The position numbers and the translations under genes were made by a program. The notes under the pieces are model-generated. The model was not told where the DNA came from, did not search any database, and saw nothing but the letters and a program-made list of their open reading frames with translations. A DNA stretch of 35,313 nucleotides from contig NZ_FRAI01000022.1 of the NCBI RefSeq assembly GCF_900142275.1, positions 1 through 35,313 of the forward strand, in the 5' to 3' direction. This DNA is from Anaerobranca californiensis DSM 14826 (GTDB lineage: Bacteria; Bacillota; Proteinivoracia; Proteinivoracales; Proteinivoracaceae). The first letter of the stretch is position 1; every line of letters begins with the position of its first letter. Below are positions 15,271-24,718 of the stretch, piece after piece.

Positions 15271-16605
15271 GTGAAGTGGTTATACCCAGGTTTAGGGATA
15301 AAAAGGTGGATTTTAGCTATGCTCTTATCCCTAATCCTTTTCTTGTTTAGTTTTACAACAATAATTTTAGGGGTTAAGGATATCACCACTTTATGGAAAT
15401 ATAAATTGGAGGGGTTTTTTTACCATTTAGGGGGATATGTTTATGTCTTTTCTATAATTTCTGGAATTGTAAGTTTAATCATTTTAGTTTTTGCTTTTAT
15501 TAAAACTAACCAGGCAATTATAAGATTTCTCCTACCTAAAGAGGCTGAAGATGCTAAAATTGTAAATCTTATGTATAATCATAGGTTTTTAAAACGGGGG
15601 CCTAAACTAGTGGTCATAGGTGGAGGGACAGGGCTTTCTGTTTTATTGAGGGGTCTAAAAAAATATACATCTAATATCACTGCTGTGGTTACAGTGGCCG
15701 ATGATGGAGGGAGTTCAGGTAGAATTAGGGGGGAAATGGGGATTTTACCTCCAGGAGATATTAGGAATTGTTTAATTGCCCTGTCAGAATCAGAACCTAT
15801 TTTAGAAAAGGTATTTCAACACAGATTTAAAACTGGGGTTGGTCTAGAAGGCCATAATTTAGGGAATTTGTTTTTAGCTGCTTTTACCGAGATAATGGGT
15901 TTTGAACAGGCAGTTAAGGAAATGGCAAAGGTTTTGGCAGTAAGGGGTAAAGTTTTGCCTGTAACTTTAGAAAATATTGTCCTACAAGCTAAATTAAAAG
16001 ATGGTGGGATAGTTTGGGGTGAATCTAATATTTCTAAAAGCAGAATTCCCATTGAAAAAATAAGCATTATTCCTAGTTATGCTAAACCGTTAGAAGATAC
16101 TATTCAAGCTATTAAAGAAGCTGATGCCATTATTTTAGGTCCTGGTAGTTTATATACTAGTATCATACCTAACTTGTTGGTTACAGGGATTGAAGAAGCT
16201 ATTAAAAAAAGCAAAAGGCCGGTATACTATGTCTGTAATATCATGACACAGAGGGGGGAAACGGAAAACTACACTGCCCTTGACCATGTAGAGGCCATAT
16301 ATAAACATACGAGTTCTCGATTTATAGATTATATTGTAGTTAACAATAAAGAAATAACATCTCGACAAAAATATTTATATATCCTAGAAGATTCTGTTCC
16401 AGTTAAAATTGATAAAGATAAGTTGGCAGCTTCGAAGGTTAAAGTCCTTGAAGGTGATTTACTGGCTCAATCAAATCAAGTTCGCCATGATCCCGATAAG
16501 TTAGCACGGATTATCCTAACTAATTTGTTAAAAGAACATTTTCGTAGTAGATCCTTTATTGATAGAATTCTTTTGGAAAGAAAGTTATCTTTAAAATCTG
16601 ACTAG
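15271..16605 (+). CDS. yvcK: YvcK/CofD-like protein with N-terminal membrane helices
   Basis: Gluconeogenesis factor family, 444 residues. The core begins 'GPKLVVIGGGTGLSVLLRGLK' (nucleotide-binding GGGTG at 117-121), with 'VTVADDGGSSGR' and 'PPGDIRNC' following, all conserved. YvcK proteins bind UDP-sugars and are needed for growth on gluconeogenic carbon and for proper cell-wall synthesis. This one has about 110 extra N-terminal residues with two membrane helices (about 13-35 and 55-78), so it is membrane-tethered, unlike the Bacillus protein of roughly 320 residues. GTG start at 15271 after a GGGGGGAT site. It lies 48 bases after rapZ, and a long hairpin follows its stop. Confidence 0.94.
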   Translation: MKWLYPGLGIKRWILAMLLSLILFLFSFTTIILGVKDITTLWKYKLEGFFYHLGGYVYVFSIISGIVSLIILVFAFIKTNQAIIRFLLPKEAEDAKIVNLMYNHRFLKRGPKLVVIGGGTGLSVLLRGLKKYTSNITAVVTVADDGGSSGRIRGEMGILPPGDIRNCLIALSESEPILEKVFQHRFKTGVGLEGHNLGNLFLAAFTEIMGFEQAVKEMAKVLAVRGKVLPVTLENIVLQAKLKDGGIVWGESNISKSRIPIEKISIIPSYAKPLEDTIQAIKEADAIILGPGSLYTSIIPNLLVTGIEEAIKKSKRPVYYVCNIMTQRGETENYTALDHVEAIYKHTSSRFIDYIVVNNKEITSRQKYLYILEDSVPVKIDKDKLAASKVKVLEGDLLAQSNQVRHDPDKLARIILTNLLKEHFRSRSFIDRILLERKLSLKSD

Positions 16606-16608
16606 TAT

Positions 16609-16648
16609 AAACTCAAAACCCTAGCTTTATGGCTAGGGTTTTGAGTTT
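16609..16648 (+). terminator. Hairpin after yvcK, likely partial terminator
   Basis: A perfect 17-bp stem (AAACTCAAAACCCTAGC with GCTAGGGTTTTGAGTTT), six-base loop. No T run follows (AAGGGGG comes next), so termination may be weak; the next gene has its own promoter. Confidence 0.65.
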
Positions 16649-16718
16649 AAGGGGGTATGAATTTCACTTGTCTACTAGTATTATTTACAATAAATTTCAA
16701 GTTTATGCAGAAAAATAT

Positions 16719-16746
16719 TTGAGAAAGGGATGTAATTTGATATAAT
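16719..16746 (+). promoter_or_regulatory. Sigma-A promoter of whiA-HPr
   Basis: TTGAGA at 16719-16724, 16-base spacer, perfect TATAAT at 16741-16746. Confidence 0.75.
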
Positions 16747-16779
16747 TTTCTTAAAGAAAAGTGTTAAGGGATGAGAAAA

Positions 16780-17745
16780 ATGGCAATCACCTCTTTTTCT
16801 GCTAATATAAAATCTGAGTTATGTCGTATAAAAAGCCCCCTTTGTTGTGTTAAAAGTGAATTGGCAGCCCTTTGTTTGATTAACGGTACAGTACAGATAA
16901 ATTCCCGGCAAGGGATAGTATTAAATGTTGTCACAGAAAATGCCACTATAGCTAAAAGGATATATACCCTTATTAAGGAAGCCTTTGATATCAATAGTAG
17001 TATTTTTGTTCGCCGGAAAACAAAATTGAAAAAGAATAATAGTTATCTTGTGGAAGTTAATGGGAAGGAAAATGTGGAAAATCTTCTAGATAATCTGTAC
17101 CTTTTAGGTAGTGGTCAAGGGGTAAAAGAAAGGATTCACAATCAGTTGTTGAAAAAACGCTGTTGTAAAAGGGCTTTTATTAGGGGGAGTTTTTTGGCTT
17201 CTGGTTCTGTCAATAATCCAGATACCGCTAGTTATCATTGTGAAATAAATGTAAGTTCAGCTAACCATTGTGAATATTTAGTGGGTTTATTTAAAACATT
17301 CCATTTAAGGGTTAAAAGTTTTCAAAGGAGAAATAATTATGTCATCTACTTAAAAGATAGTGATGATATAGTGGATTTCCTCAATATTATAGGTGCCCAC
17401 AATGCTTTACTAACCTTTGAAAATGCCAGGGTATATAAAGAAATGCGGAATAATGTTAACAGAGTTGTTAACTGTGAAACAGCTAATTTAAATAAAATCG
17501 TCGATGCAGCACAAAAACAAATAGAGCAAATTAAAATTATAGAAAAAACTATAGGCCTTGACAATTTACCACAAACTTTAAAGGAGGTGGCTTTAGAGAG
17601 GTTAAGGGATCCTTCTTTGAGTTTAAAAGAAATAGGGGAAAGATTAAATCCGCCAGTTGGAAAATCAGGAATAAATCACAGATTTAAGCGTATACAAAAA
17701 ATAGCAGAGGATATCCTTAAGGATAATTTAAAAGAGGGGGAATAA
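16780..17745 (+). CDS. whiA: WhiA DNA-binding regulator
   Basis: WhiA family, 321 residues, normal length. The N-terminal part is the homing-endonuclease-like fold ('MAITSFSANIKSELCRIKSP', then 'CCKRAFIRGSFLASGSVNNP'), and the C-terminal helix-turn-helix carries 'LRDPSLSLKEIGERLNPPVGKSGINHRFKRI', which is diagnostic. In Bacillus WhiA influences division and chromosome segregation; in Streptomyces it is a sporulation regulator. ATG 16780 is chosen because AAGGGATGAG lies before it at good spacing; an ATG nine bases upstream touches that site. HPr starts three bases after the stop, so the two are co-translated. Own promoter upstream. Confidence 0.95.
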   Translation: MAITSFSANIKSELCRIKSPLCCVKSELAALCLINGTVQINSRQGIVLNVVTENATIAKRIYTLIKEAFDINSSIFVRRKTKLKKNNSYLVEVNGKENVENLLDNLYLLGSGQGVKERIHNQLLKKRCCKRAFIRGSFLASGSVNNPDTASYHCEINVSSANHCEYLVGLFKTFHLRVKSFQRRNNYVIYLKDSDDIVDFLNIIGAHNALLTFENARVYKEMRNNVNRVVNCETANLNKIVDAAQKQIEQIKIIEKTIGLDNLPQTLKEVALERLRDPSLSLKEIGERLNPPVGKSGINHRFKRIQKIAEDILKDNLKEGE

Positions 17746-17748
17746 AAG

Positions 17749-18006
17749 GTGGTAGAAGCTAAAGGGGTTATAAAGATTCCTATAGGGCTGCACGCAAGAC
17801 CTGCTGTAGTATTTATTCAAAAAGCTAGTGAATTTGTCAGTAATATAAAATTGGTTAAAGATCAATTTGAAGTCGATGGAAAAAGTATAATGGGGGTAAT
17901 GTCATTAGCTTTAGGATATAGTGAGGAAGTAATTATTCGGGCAGAAGGGGAAGATGAACAACAAGCGGTGGAGACATTGATTAAACTTTTAGAGGAACTG
18001 GCATAA
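17749..18006 (+). CDS. HPr phosphocarrier (in the crh position)
   Basis: HPr-family protein, 85 residues, normal size. Histidine 15 lies in 'GLHARPA' and serine 46 in 'DGKSIMGVMSL', so both the PTS phosphorylation site and the HPr-kinase site are intact. In Bacillus the gene at this place after whiA is crh, which lacks the histidine and only regulates. Here the protein should work both in sugar transport and as a CcpA co-effector. GTG start at 17749, with AGAGGGGG upstream. It closes the PTS-glucokinase-rapZ-yvcK-whiA cluster, followed at once by a terminator. Whether another HPr exists in the genome cannot be seen here. Confidence 0.93.
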   Translation: MVEAKGVIKIPIGLHARPAVVFIQKASEFVSNIKLVKDQFEVDGKSIMGVMSLALGYSEEVIIRAEGEDEQQAVETLIKLLEELA

Positions 18007-18045
18007 AAAGATAAAAGGCTTTTCAGCCCTTTTATCTTTTTTTAT
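18005..18045. terminator. Bidirectional terminator between HPr and rpmE
   Basis: Stem AAAAAGATAAAAGG with CCTTTTATCTTTTT followed by more T residues on the plus strand; A-rich left arm gives T residues on the minus strand. It covers the end of both genes. Confidence 0.88.
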
Positions 18046-18235
18046 TGTATTTTTCCATAAATTTTTCTATTCTACCGGTAGTGTCTACAACCTTTTGTAC
18101 ACCGGTATAAAAAGGATGACAATTAGAACAAATTTCTACCCTTAGATCTTTTTTTGTGGATCCTGTTACATATTTTGCTCCACAGGCACATTGAATAGTG
18201 GTGGTTTGGTAATTAGGGTGGATACCAGCTTTCAT
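18032..18235 (-). CDS. rpmE: 50S ribosomal protein L31, zinc-binding form
   Basis: Large-subunit ribosomal protein bL31, 67 residues. It starts '[10 protein letters not shown]', the usual beginning, and has the zinc cysteines C16, C18, C36 and C39 ('QCACGAK' and 'CSNCHP') of the C+ form. The ATG at 18235 has GAGAGGTT upstream; an open frame extends 18 codons further but does not match the family. It is alone on the minus strand, convergent with HPr and divergent from rpoN. The C+ form needs zinc and is usually replaced by a C- paralogue in zinc limitation; no paralogue is in the window. Confidence 0.97.
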   Translation of the reverse strand: MKAGIHPNYQTTTIQCACGAKYVTGSTKKDLRVEICSNCHPFYTGVQKVVDTTGRIEKFMEKYNKKR

Positions 18236-18454
18236 AAATGAACCTCTCCCTTCATTATGTATAAAATTAAGATAATTTAATAATAGCATAATTGTGAATA
18301 TATGTAAATAAGATAAAATATTTTAAACAATAGAAATATATTTACAAGCAAAATGTAGTAGGAATAAACCTGAGATTAATAGAATAGTTAAAAGGAAAAA
18401 AGGAGTTTATATCGAATATAATAATATAAGAGAGAAAATTTTAGGAGTGAGAAT

Positions 18455-19849
18455 ATGAAATTGGATTTTAGTTTACAGATCCAACAGGTACAAAAATTGT
18501 TAATGACTCCACAATTGAAGCAAGCCATTAAAATATTGCAAATGCCTGCTTTGGAACTGCAAGAATATATTCAACAAAAGGTGGAAGAAAATCCAGTTTT
18601 AGAAGTCATTGAAGAACAGGAAAATGATATCTATATTGATAAAAAAAACTTTGATAAAAAGAAGGAAACTTCAAATGAAGATATTATTGATTGGCAAGAA
18701 TATTTTAATGAAAGGCATTATGAAGAAGTTAGTTTTGGTAAAGAAAGGGTGGAAAGGGATAGTTTTGAAACCTATACCAAAAAAGAAAAAACCTTTTGGG
18801 AATATTTCGAAGAACAAATGGGCATGCTCAATCTTTGTAAAAAAGGAGAAAAAATTGCTGAATATATTATTGGTAGTTTAGATGAAAATGGTTATTTACG
18901 GACTTCTGTAGAAGAAATTGCCCAGAACTTAGGGGTAAAAGACAGTGAGGTGGAGTTAGTTTTAAAGAAAGTCCAGCAGTTAGAGCCGGGGATAGCTGCA
19001 AGGAGTTTAAAGGAATGTTTATTATTGCAAATTCAGTATAGAAAAGATGCTCCCCACCACACCCAATGTGTAATTGAAAACTACCTTGAATTAGTAGGAG
19101 AAATGAAACTTCCTAAACTGGCAGAAACCCTAAATTTATCATTACTAGAAGTTCAAGAAATAGTGGATTACATTAAAAAATTAAATCCACGGCCAGGTTT
19201 AGCCTTTGCTTCCAACATGGATAACCGTTATATTCAACCTGATGTCTATATTGTGGAGCATGGAGAGGAATATATGGTAATAGTTAATGATAGCATTGTC
19301 CCTAGATTAAAAATTAACAATTATTATAAATCCCTTTTAAATCATGGCAATGTTCAGGAACAACAGTACATTAAAGATAACTTAAATAGTGCCTATAATT
19401 TATTAAAAGCAATAGAACAAAGGAAAAGGACATTACAACAGGTAGTGGAATTTATTGTAAGTTATCAAAGGGAGTTTTTTAAACACGGGATAAAATATTT
19501 AAAACCTTTAAGATTGAAAGATGTCGCGGAAAGCTTAAATATTCATGAATCAACTGTCTGTAGAGCGACAAATGGAAAATATGCCGATACTCCTAGGGGG
19601 ATATTTGAATTAAAATACTTTTTCAGTGGCAGTTTAGGATCTAACTGTGGAGAAGAAATTTCCACAATGGGTATAAAGAAGAGAATAATTGAAATGATAG
19701 AAAAGGAAGATAAAAGTAAGCCTTTAAGTGATCAGCAAATAGCCGATATTTTGCAAAAAGAAGGTGTAAATATTTCTAGAAGAACGGTGGCTAAATATCG
19801 GGATGAGGCAAATATCCCTTCTTCTGCAAAGAGGAAACGATATAAATAA
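18455..19849 (+). CDS. rpoN: RNA polymerase sigma-54 factor
   Basis: Alternative sigma factor (SigL in Bacillus), 464 residues, normal length. Region I is the glutamine/leucine-rich start 'LQIQQVQKLLMTPQLKQAIK...LQMPALELQEYI' (6-43), which binds enhancer-binding proteins. The core-binding region covers about 110-290, a helix-turn-helix follows, and the RpoN box 'SRRTVAKYRD' is at 441-450. RBS TTTTAGGAGTGAG before ATG 18455. It directs transcription from -24/-12 promoters with ATP-driven activators, often for PTS and amino-acid genes. No such activator gene or -24/-12 site was found in this window. A terminator follows. Confidence 0.97.
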   Translation: MKLDFSLQIQQVQKLLMTPQLKQAIKILQMPALELQEYIQQKVEENPVLEVIEEQENDIYIDKKNFDKKKETSNEDIIDWQEYFNERHYEEVSFGKERVERDSFETYTKKEKTFWEYFEEQMGMLNLCKKGEKIAEYIIGSLDENGYLRTSVEEIAQNLGVKDSEVELVLKKVQQLEPGIAARSLKECLLLQIQYRKDAPHHTQCVIENYLELVGEMKLPKLAETLNLSLLEVQEIVDYIKKLNPRPGLAFASNMDNRYIQPDVYIVEHGEEYMVIVNDSIVPRLKINNYYKSLLNHGNVQEQQYIKDNLNSAYNLLKAIEQRKRTLQQVVEFIVSYQREFFKHGIKYLKPLRLKDVAESLNIHESTVCRATNGKYADTPRGIFELKYFFSGSLGSNCGEEISTMGIKKRIIEMIEKEDKSKPLSDQQIADILQKEGVNISRRTVAKYRDEANIPSSAKRKRYK

Positions 19850-19858
19850 AATATTCAG

Positions 19859-19892
19859 GTCTTCCCTATAATTTCTAAGGGAAGACTTTTTC
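19859..19892 (+). terminator. Terminator of rpoN
   Basis: Nine-bp stem GTCTTCCCT / AGGGAAGAC with a 10-base loop, then TTTTT. Confidence 0.88.
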
Positions 19893-19916
19893 TAGTAATT
19901 AAATGGGGGTGTCTTT

Positions 19917-20426
19917 TTGCAAGGGAGAATAAAACAGTTTATAAAAGCTATAACTGCAAAGGTGACTGTAGAAGATGAAAAATTTTTGAATAAATATTTA
20001 AAAGAGGAAAGGTTAAAGGGGTTGTTCCGCCAACTACCTACCTTTGAACAGCGACATTCTTTAGATGTGGCATATACCATTTTGGAAAAATATAGTTTCA
20101 ATCTAGATGATAATGAAAAAAAATTACTTATCCAAGGGGCATTACTCCACGACATCGGAAAACTTAAAATAGGGTTAAATCCCATAACAAAGTCTATGGC
20201 AGTAGTAATGGATAAGCTCTTTCCCCAAATAGCTAAAAAGTTGACATTTATAAAATTCATAGATGGATATTATAACCACCCCAAAAAAGGTGGCCAAATA
20301 TTAAAAAAATACAAACTGTCTTCTGAACTTATTTACCTGGTGGAAAATCATCATAATGATAAAGCTAATCATGGGCATTTAGGAAAGCTAATTAAAATAT
20401 TGATGGAATGTGATGATTTAAATTAA
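19917..20426 (+). CDS. HD-domain phosphohydrolase
   Basis: HD-superfamily protein, 169 residues. H47 ('RHSLDVAYTI') and the HD pair H78-D79 in 'LLHDIGK' form the metal site, and 'HHND' near residue 144 supplies a further ligand-like histidine. No other domain is visible. Such small HD proteins act on nucleotides or phosphoesters; the substrate is unknown. The TTG start at 19917 follows GGGGGTG; the next start choices would cut into conserved helices. It lies between the rpoN terminator and the cggR promoter, so it is either weakly expressed by read-through or has a promoter I cannot see. No terminator hairpin follows. Confidence 0.8.
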   Translation: MQGRIKQFIKAITAKVTVEDEKFLNKYLKEERLKGLFRQLPTFEQRHSLDVAYTILEKYSFNLDDNEKKLLIQGALLHDIGKLKIGLNPITKSMAVVMDKLFPQIAKKLTFIKFIDGYYNHPKKGGQILKKYKLSSELIYLVENHHNDKANHGHLGKLIKILMECDDLN

Positions 20427-20450
20427 CACATATCTTTTTCCAAAAATATC

Positions 20451-20479
20451 TTGACTTATAACTAAAATATTGATAATAT
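20451..20479 (+). promoter_or_regulatory. Sigma-A promoter of the glycolytic operon
   Basis: TTGACT at 20451-20456, 17-base spacer, TAATAT at 20474-20479. The leader to cggR is about 135 bases and holds the CggR site. Confidence 0.82.
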
Positions 20480-20547
20480 ATAGGTGTAAAAAGAAAGTAA
20501 TTGTACATATACTATATATAACGGGGATAATTTTTTTTAATGAAAGT

Positions 20548-20576
20548 GGGACAAAAAATAAATATGCGGGACAAAA
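20548..20576 (+). promoter_or_regulatory. CggR operator, tandem repeat
   Basis: GGGACAAAA occurs at 20548-20556 and again at 20568-20576, exactly 20 bases apart (two helical turns). The known Bacillus CggR operator is likewise a GGGAC direct repeat between promoter and cggR. This predicts self-regulation of the operon, relieved by fructose-1,6-bisphosphate. Confidence 0.78.
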
Positions 20577-20620
20577 TTAGGCCCAAAATTTAAGTTAATA
20601 GTTTGAATGGAGGCCATTTA

Positions 20621-21643
20621 ATGAAGCCAATTATCCAGATACAGAAAAAAATTGCCCCAGAGACCATTGAAATTATTAAAAAGAGGCATAATATATTAAG
20701 AACTATTGCTCATCTTCAACCTATTGGTAGAAGGGGTTTAGCAAGTCAGATGGGATTAGGGGAACGGGTTTTAAGGACAGAAATAGAGTTTTTGAAATCC
20801 CAAGGTTTTATCAATATAAATCCTTCAGGTATGAATCTTACAGAAGAAGGAATTGATTTGTTAGCAGAAATGGCTGACTATGTGAAAGAGTTACTAGATC
20901 TTAAAAATATTGAAGAACAGCTAGAAATAAACTTAGGAATAGGACAAGTAAATATTGTCCCTGGAGACAGCAATGAAAATCCTCTAGTTAAAAAAGAGTT
21001 AGGAAAAGCTGCTGCAAAGGTATTGCAAAGGTTTGTCAATGATGGAGATATCATCGCAGTTACTGGAGGGACTACAATAGCCACTATTCCAGAGAATTTA
21101 CCTAAACTATCAAAAAATGTCCTAGTAGTTCCAGGACGTGGAGCTTTGGGAGAAAAAGTGGAAATTCAAGCTAATACCATTGTTGCTGCCATGGCCACCC
21201 AATTAGGGGGCAATTACAAAATGCTCCATGTACCAGAAAATTTAAGTCCTGAAGCTATGGAAAAGTTGACAGAAGATCCTAAAATCCAAGAAGTACTAGA
21301 GGCTATAAGGAAGGCTAATATATTGATCCACGGCATAGGAGATGCCTTAGAAATGGCTAAAAGGCGTGGGACATCAGAAGAAAACCTTAGATTATTAGAA
21401 GAAAAAGAAGCGGTGGCAGAAGCCTTTGGCTATTATTTCGATAAAGATGGCAAAATAGTTCATCAATCAAATAGTATTGGCTTGAAGCTAGAAGATTTAG
21501 AGAAAATACCATTGATAATTGCCATTGCCGGTGGAAAAGATAAAGCTAAAGCAATTAAATCAATCGCTGCCAGCAAAAAACAACATATTTTAATAACCGA
21601 TGAAGGGGCAGCATTAGAATTATTAAAACTTTGTCAATCCTAG
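20621..21643 (+). CDS. cggR: Central glycolytic genes regulator
   Basis: SorC/DeoR-type repressor, 340 residues, normal length. The N-terminal helix-turn-helix is 'IAHLQPIGRRGLASQMGLGERVLRTEIEFLKSQGFI' (about 28-63). The C-terminal sugar-phosphate domain includes 'VTGGTTIATIPENLPK', 'VVPGRGALGEKVEIQANTIVAAMATQLGG' and 'IAGGKDKAKAI', typical for CggR. It represses the gapA operon and senses fructose-1,6-bisphosphate. The ATG at 20621 follows GGAGG at good spacing; a TTG 18 bases upstream lies before that site and is disfavoured. It sits in front of gapA as in Bacillus, with a tandem operator in its own leader. Confidence 0.95.
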   Translation: MKPIIQIQKKIAPETIEIIKKRHNILRTIAHLQPIGRRGLASQMGLGERVLRTEIEFLKSQGFININPSGMNLTEEGIDLLAEMADYVKELLDLKNIEEQLEINLGIGQVNIVPGDSNENPLVKKELGKAAAKVLQRFVNDGDIIAVTGGTTIATIPENLPKLSKNVLVVPGRGALGEKVEIQANTIVAAMATQLGGNYKMLHVPENLSPEAMEKLTEDPKIQEVLEAIRKANILIHGIGDALEMAKRRGTSEENLRLLEEKEAVAEAFGYYFDKDGKIVHQSNSIGLKLEDLEKIPLIIAIAGGKDKAKAIKSIAASKKQHILITDEGAALELLKLCQS

Positions 21644-21652
21644 CCTAATTAG

Positions 21653-22696
<1,044 letters not shown>

Positions 22697-22705
22697 TATT
22701 TGAAA

Positions 22706-22733
22706 AAGGGGATGGGGCTTTCCCCATTCCCTT
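22706..22733 (+). other. Hairpin between gapA and pgk
   Basis: A 12-bp stem AAGGGGATGGGG / CCCCATTCCCTT (one G-U) with a CTTT loop, and no T run after it. It may stabilise the gapA end of the transcript or act as a weak attenuator rather than a terminator. Confidence 0.6.
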
Positions 22734-22763
22734 AAAAATTATTATACGAGGAGGTTTAATCAT

Positions 22764-23945
22764 ATGAATAAAATGACCGTTAGAGATATTGATCCTCAAG
22801 GTAAAAGGGTTTTTGTAAGGGTAGATTTTAACGTACCTATGGCTGATGGGGAAATAACCGATGATACAAGGATTAGAGCTGCCCTTCCTACTATTAATTA
22901 TTTAATTGAAAAAGGAGCTAAAGTAATTTTAGCTTCCCATTTAGGTAGACCTAAGGGAGAGTTTAACCCCAAATACAGCTTGAAAAAAGTAGGGGAAAAA
23001 TTATCGGGGTATTTAAATAAAGAAGTAAAAGTCACCGAGACGGTAGTAGGTGATGATGTTAAAGAAGCCATCGCTGCTATGAATAATGGTGATGTTATTT
23101 TACTAGAAAATGTAAGATTTATGGCCGGTGAAGAGAAAAACGATTTAGAACTTGCTAAACAAATGGCAGACCTTGCTGATATCTTTGTCAATGATGCCTT
23201 TGGTGCAGCCCACAGAGCCCATTCCTCAACGGCAGGTATTGCCCAGTTTTTACCTGCAGTAGCCGGTTTCTTAATGGAAAAAGAAATCCAAATGTTAGGA
23301 AATGCCGTTGATAATCCAGAAAGGCCTTTTGTTGCCATTATCGGTGGAGCAAAGGTAAGTGATAAAATTGGGGTTATTGAAAACCTCTTAAATAAAGTAG
23401 ATACATTGATAATCGGCGGAGGTATGGCTAATACATTCTTAAAAGCACAAGGGTATGAACTAGGTAAATCCTTAGTTGAAGAAGATAAAATTGAATTAGC
23501 CAAAGAGCTATTAGAAAAAGCTATAGCTAAAAAGGTAGAGCTTTTATTACCAGTTGATCTAGTAGTTGCCGATAAATTTGACCCTAATGCCGATTCCAAA
23601 GTAGTAGCTATTGATCAAATTCCTGCCGATTGGATGGCTTTAGATATCGGACCTAAAACAGTTCAGTTATTTGCCGATAGAATAGCTGGAGCAAAAACTG
23701 TCGTTTGGAACGGACCTATGGGAGTTTTTGAAATGGATGCCTTTGCAAAGGGAACTGAAGGTGTGGCAAAAGCTTTAGCAGATAGTAATGGAATTACCAT
23801 CGTTGGTGGCGGAGATTCTGCTGCTGCTGTAGAAAAAGTAGGTTTAGCCGATAAAATGAGCCACATTTCTACCGGTGGTGGAGCTTCTCTAGAATATCTA
23901 GAAGGTAAAGTATTGCCCGGTGTAGAGTGCTTAAAAGATAAGTAG
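22764..23945 (+). CDS. pgk: Phosphoglycerate kinase
   Basis: Glycolytic enzyme converting 1,3-bisphosphoglycerate and ADP to 3-phosphoglycerate and ATP; 393 residues, normal length. Conserved N-domain motifs are '[11 protein letters not shown]', 'ASHLGRPKG', 'ENVRF' and '[13 protein letters not shown]'; the hinge and C-domain have '[12 protein letters not shown]', '[11 protein letters not shown]' and '[10 protein letters not shown]', ending with '[10 protein letters not shown]' and '[13 protein letters not shown]'. RBS GAGGAGG before ATG 22764. Twelve bases separate it from tpiA. Cytoplasmic monomer; no fusion to tpiA as seen in Thermotoga. Confidence 0.98.
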   Translation: MNKMTVRDIDPQGKRVFVRVDFNVPMADGEITDDTRIRAALPTINYLIEKGAKVILASHLGRPKGEFNPKYSLKKVGEKLSGYLNKEVKVTETVVGDDVKEAIAAMNNGDVILLENVRFMAGEEKNDLELAKQMADLADIFVNDAFGAAHRAHSSTAGIAQFLPAVAGFLMEKEIQMLGNAVDNPERPFVAIIGGAKVSDKIGVIENLLNKVDTLIIGGGMANTFLKAQGYELGKSLVEEDKIELAKELLEKAIAKKVELLLPVDLVVADKFDPNADSKVVAIDQIPADWMALDIGPKTVQLFADRIAGAKTVVWNGPMGVFEMDAFAKGTEGVAKALADSNGITIVGGGDSAAAVEKVGLADKMSHISTGGGASLEYLEGKVLPGVECLKDK

Positions 23946-23957
23946 GGGGTTTTTAAT

Positions 23958-24707
23958 ATGAGAAAACCTATTATAGCTGGTAATTGGAAAATGCACAAAA
24001 CCAGCTCTGAAACTAGGGAGTTTATTCAAGAGTTATTAAATAATTTTACAGGGTTAGATGATGTAGAAGTAGTTGTTTGTCCTCCTTTTACCAGTTTGGA
24101 AGGGGCATCTACTTTATTAAAGGGAAGTAATATTAAATTAGGGGCACAAAACGTCCATTATGAAAAAAGTGGTGCATTTACTGGAGAAATAGCCCCTGAT
24201 ATGTTAAAGGATCTTGGGGTAGACTATTGTATAATAGGGCATTCAGAAAGACGTCAATATTTTGGTGAAACCGATGAAACTGTCAACAAAAAGGTAAAAG
24301 CAGTTTTAGAGGTGGGTATTATACCGATAATGTGTGTGGGTGAAACATTATCTGAAAGGGAAAATGGGGAAACTGAATCGGTTTGTAAAAGACAAGTTGT
24401 TGAAGGTTTAAAAGGCTTGACAGCTGAAGAGATTAAAAAAGTGGTAATTGCCTACGAGCCTGTTTGGGCAATCGGTACTGGTAAATCCGCTACTAAAGAA
24501 GATGCCGATGAAACAATAGGATTTATCAGAAAGGTTATAGAAGAAATAGCTGGAAAAGAAGTGGCTGATGCCATCAGAATTCAATATGGCGGCAGTGTGA
24601 AACCGGAAAATATCACTTCTTATATGGAGATGCCCCAAATTGATGGAGCTTTAGTGGGAGGAGCATCTTTACAAGTTAAATCATTTTTAGAAATAGCAAA
24701 ATTTTAG
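23958..24707 (+). CDS. tpiA: Triosephosphate isomerase
   Basis: Interconverts dihydroxyacetone phosphate and glyceraldehyde-3-phosphate; 249 residues, normal length. Catalytic residues are all present: K11 in 'GNWKMHK', H95 in 'IIGHSERR', E167 in 'AYEPVWAIGTG', and the phosphate loop 'YGGSVKPEN'. A weak ribosome binding site, TAGGGGG, precedes ATG 23958. It is placed between pgk and gpmI with only about a dozen bases on each side, so the block is one transcript. Confidence 0.98.
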   Translation: MRKPIIAGNWKMHKTSSETREFIQELLNNFTGLDDVEVVVCPPFTSLEGASTLLKGSNIKLGAQNVHYEKSGAFTGEIAPDMLKDLGVDYCIIGHSERRQYFGETDETVNKKVKAVLEVGIIPIMCVGETLSERENGETESVCKRQVVEGLKGLTAEEIKKVVIAYEPVWAIGTGKSATKEDADETIGFIRKVIEEIAGKEVADAIRIQYGGSVKPENITSYMEMPQIDGALVGGASLQVKSFLEIAKF

Positions 24708-24718
24708 GGGGATTTAAA

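Noticed and set aside
16606-16770. Riboswitch or structured leader before whiA
   Set aside because: The 17-bp stem ends before the promoter at 16719, so it belongs to the yvcK transcript, and no further conserved fold is visible.
18388-18422. TATAAT at 18417-18422 as the rpoN promoter
   Set aside because: No acceptable -35 box lies 16-18 bases upstream; the match may be chance in AT-rich DNA.
18609-18881. Lysine- and isoleucine-rich overlapping frame inside rpoN
   Set aside because: A plus-one shadow of the A-rich part of rpoN, with no start signal of its own.
22898-23599. 233-codon open frame antisense to pgk
   Set aside because: It lies wholly within a certain gene, has no ribosome binding site or family pattern, and its serine/proline/lysine-rich translation is typical of a shadow frame.
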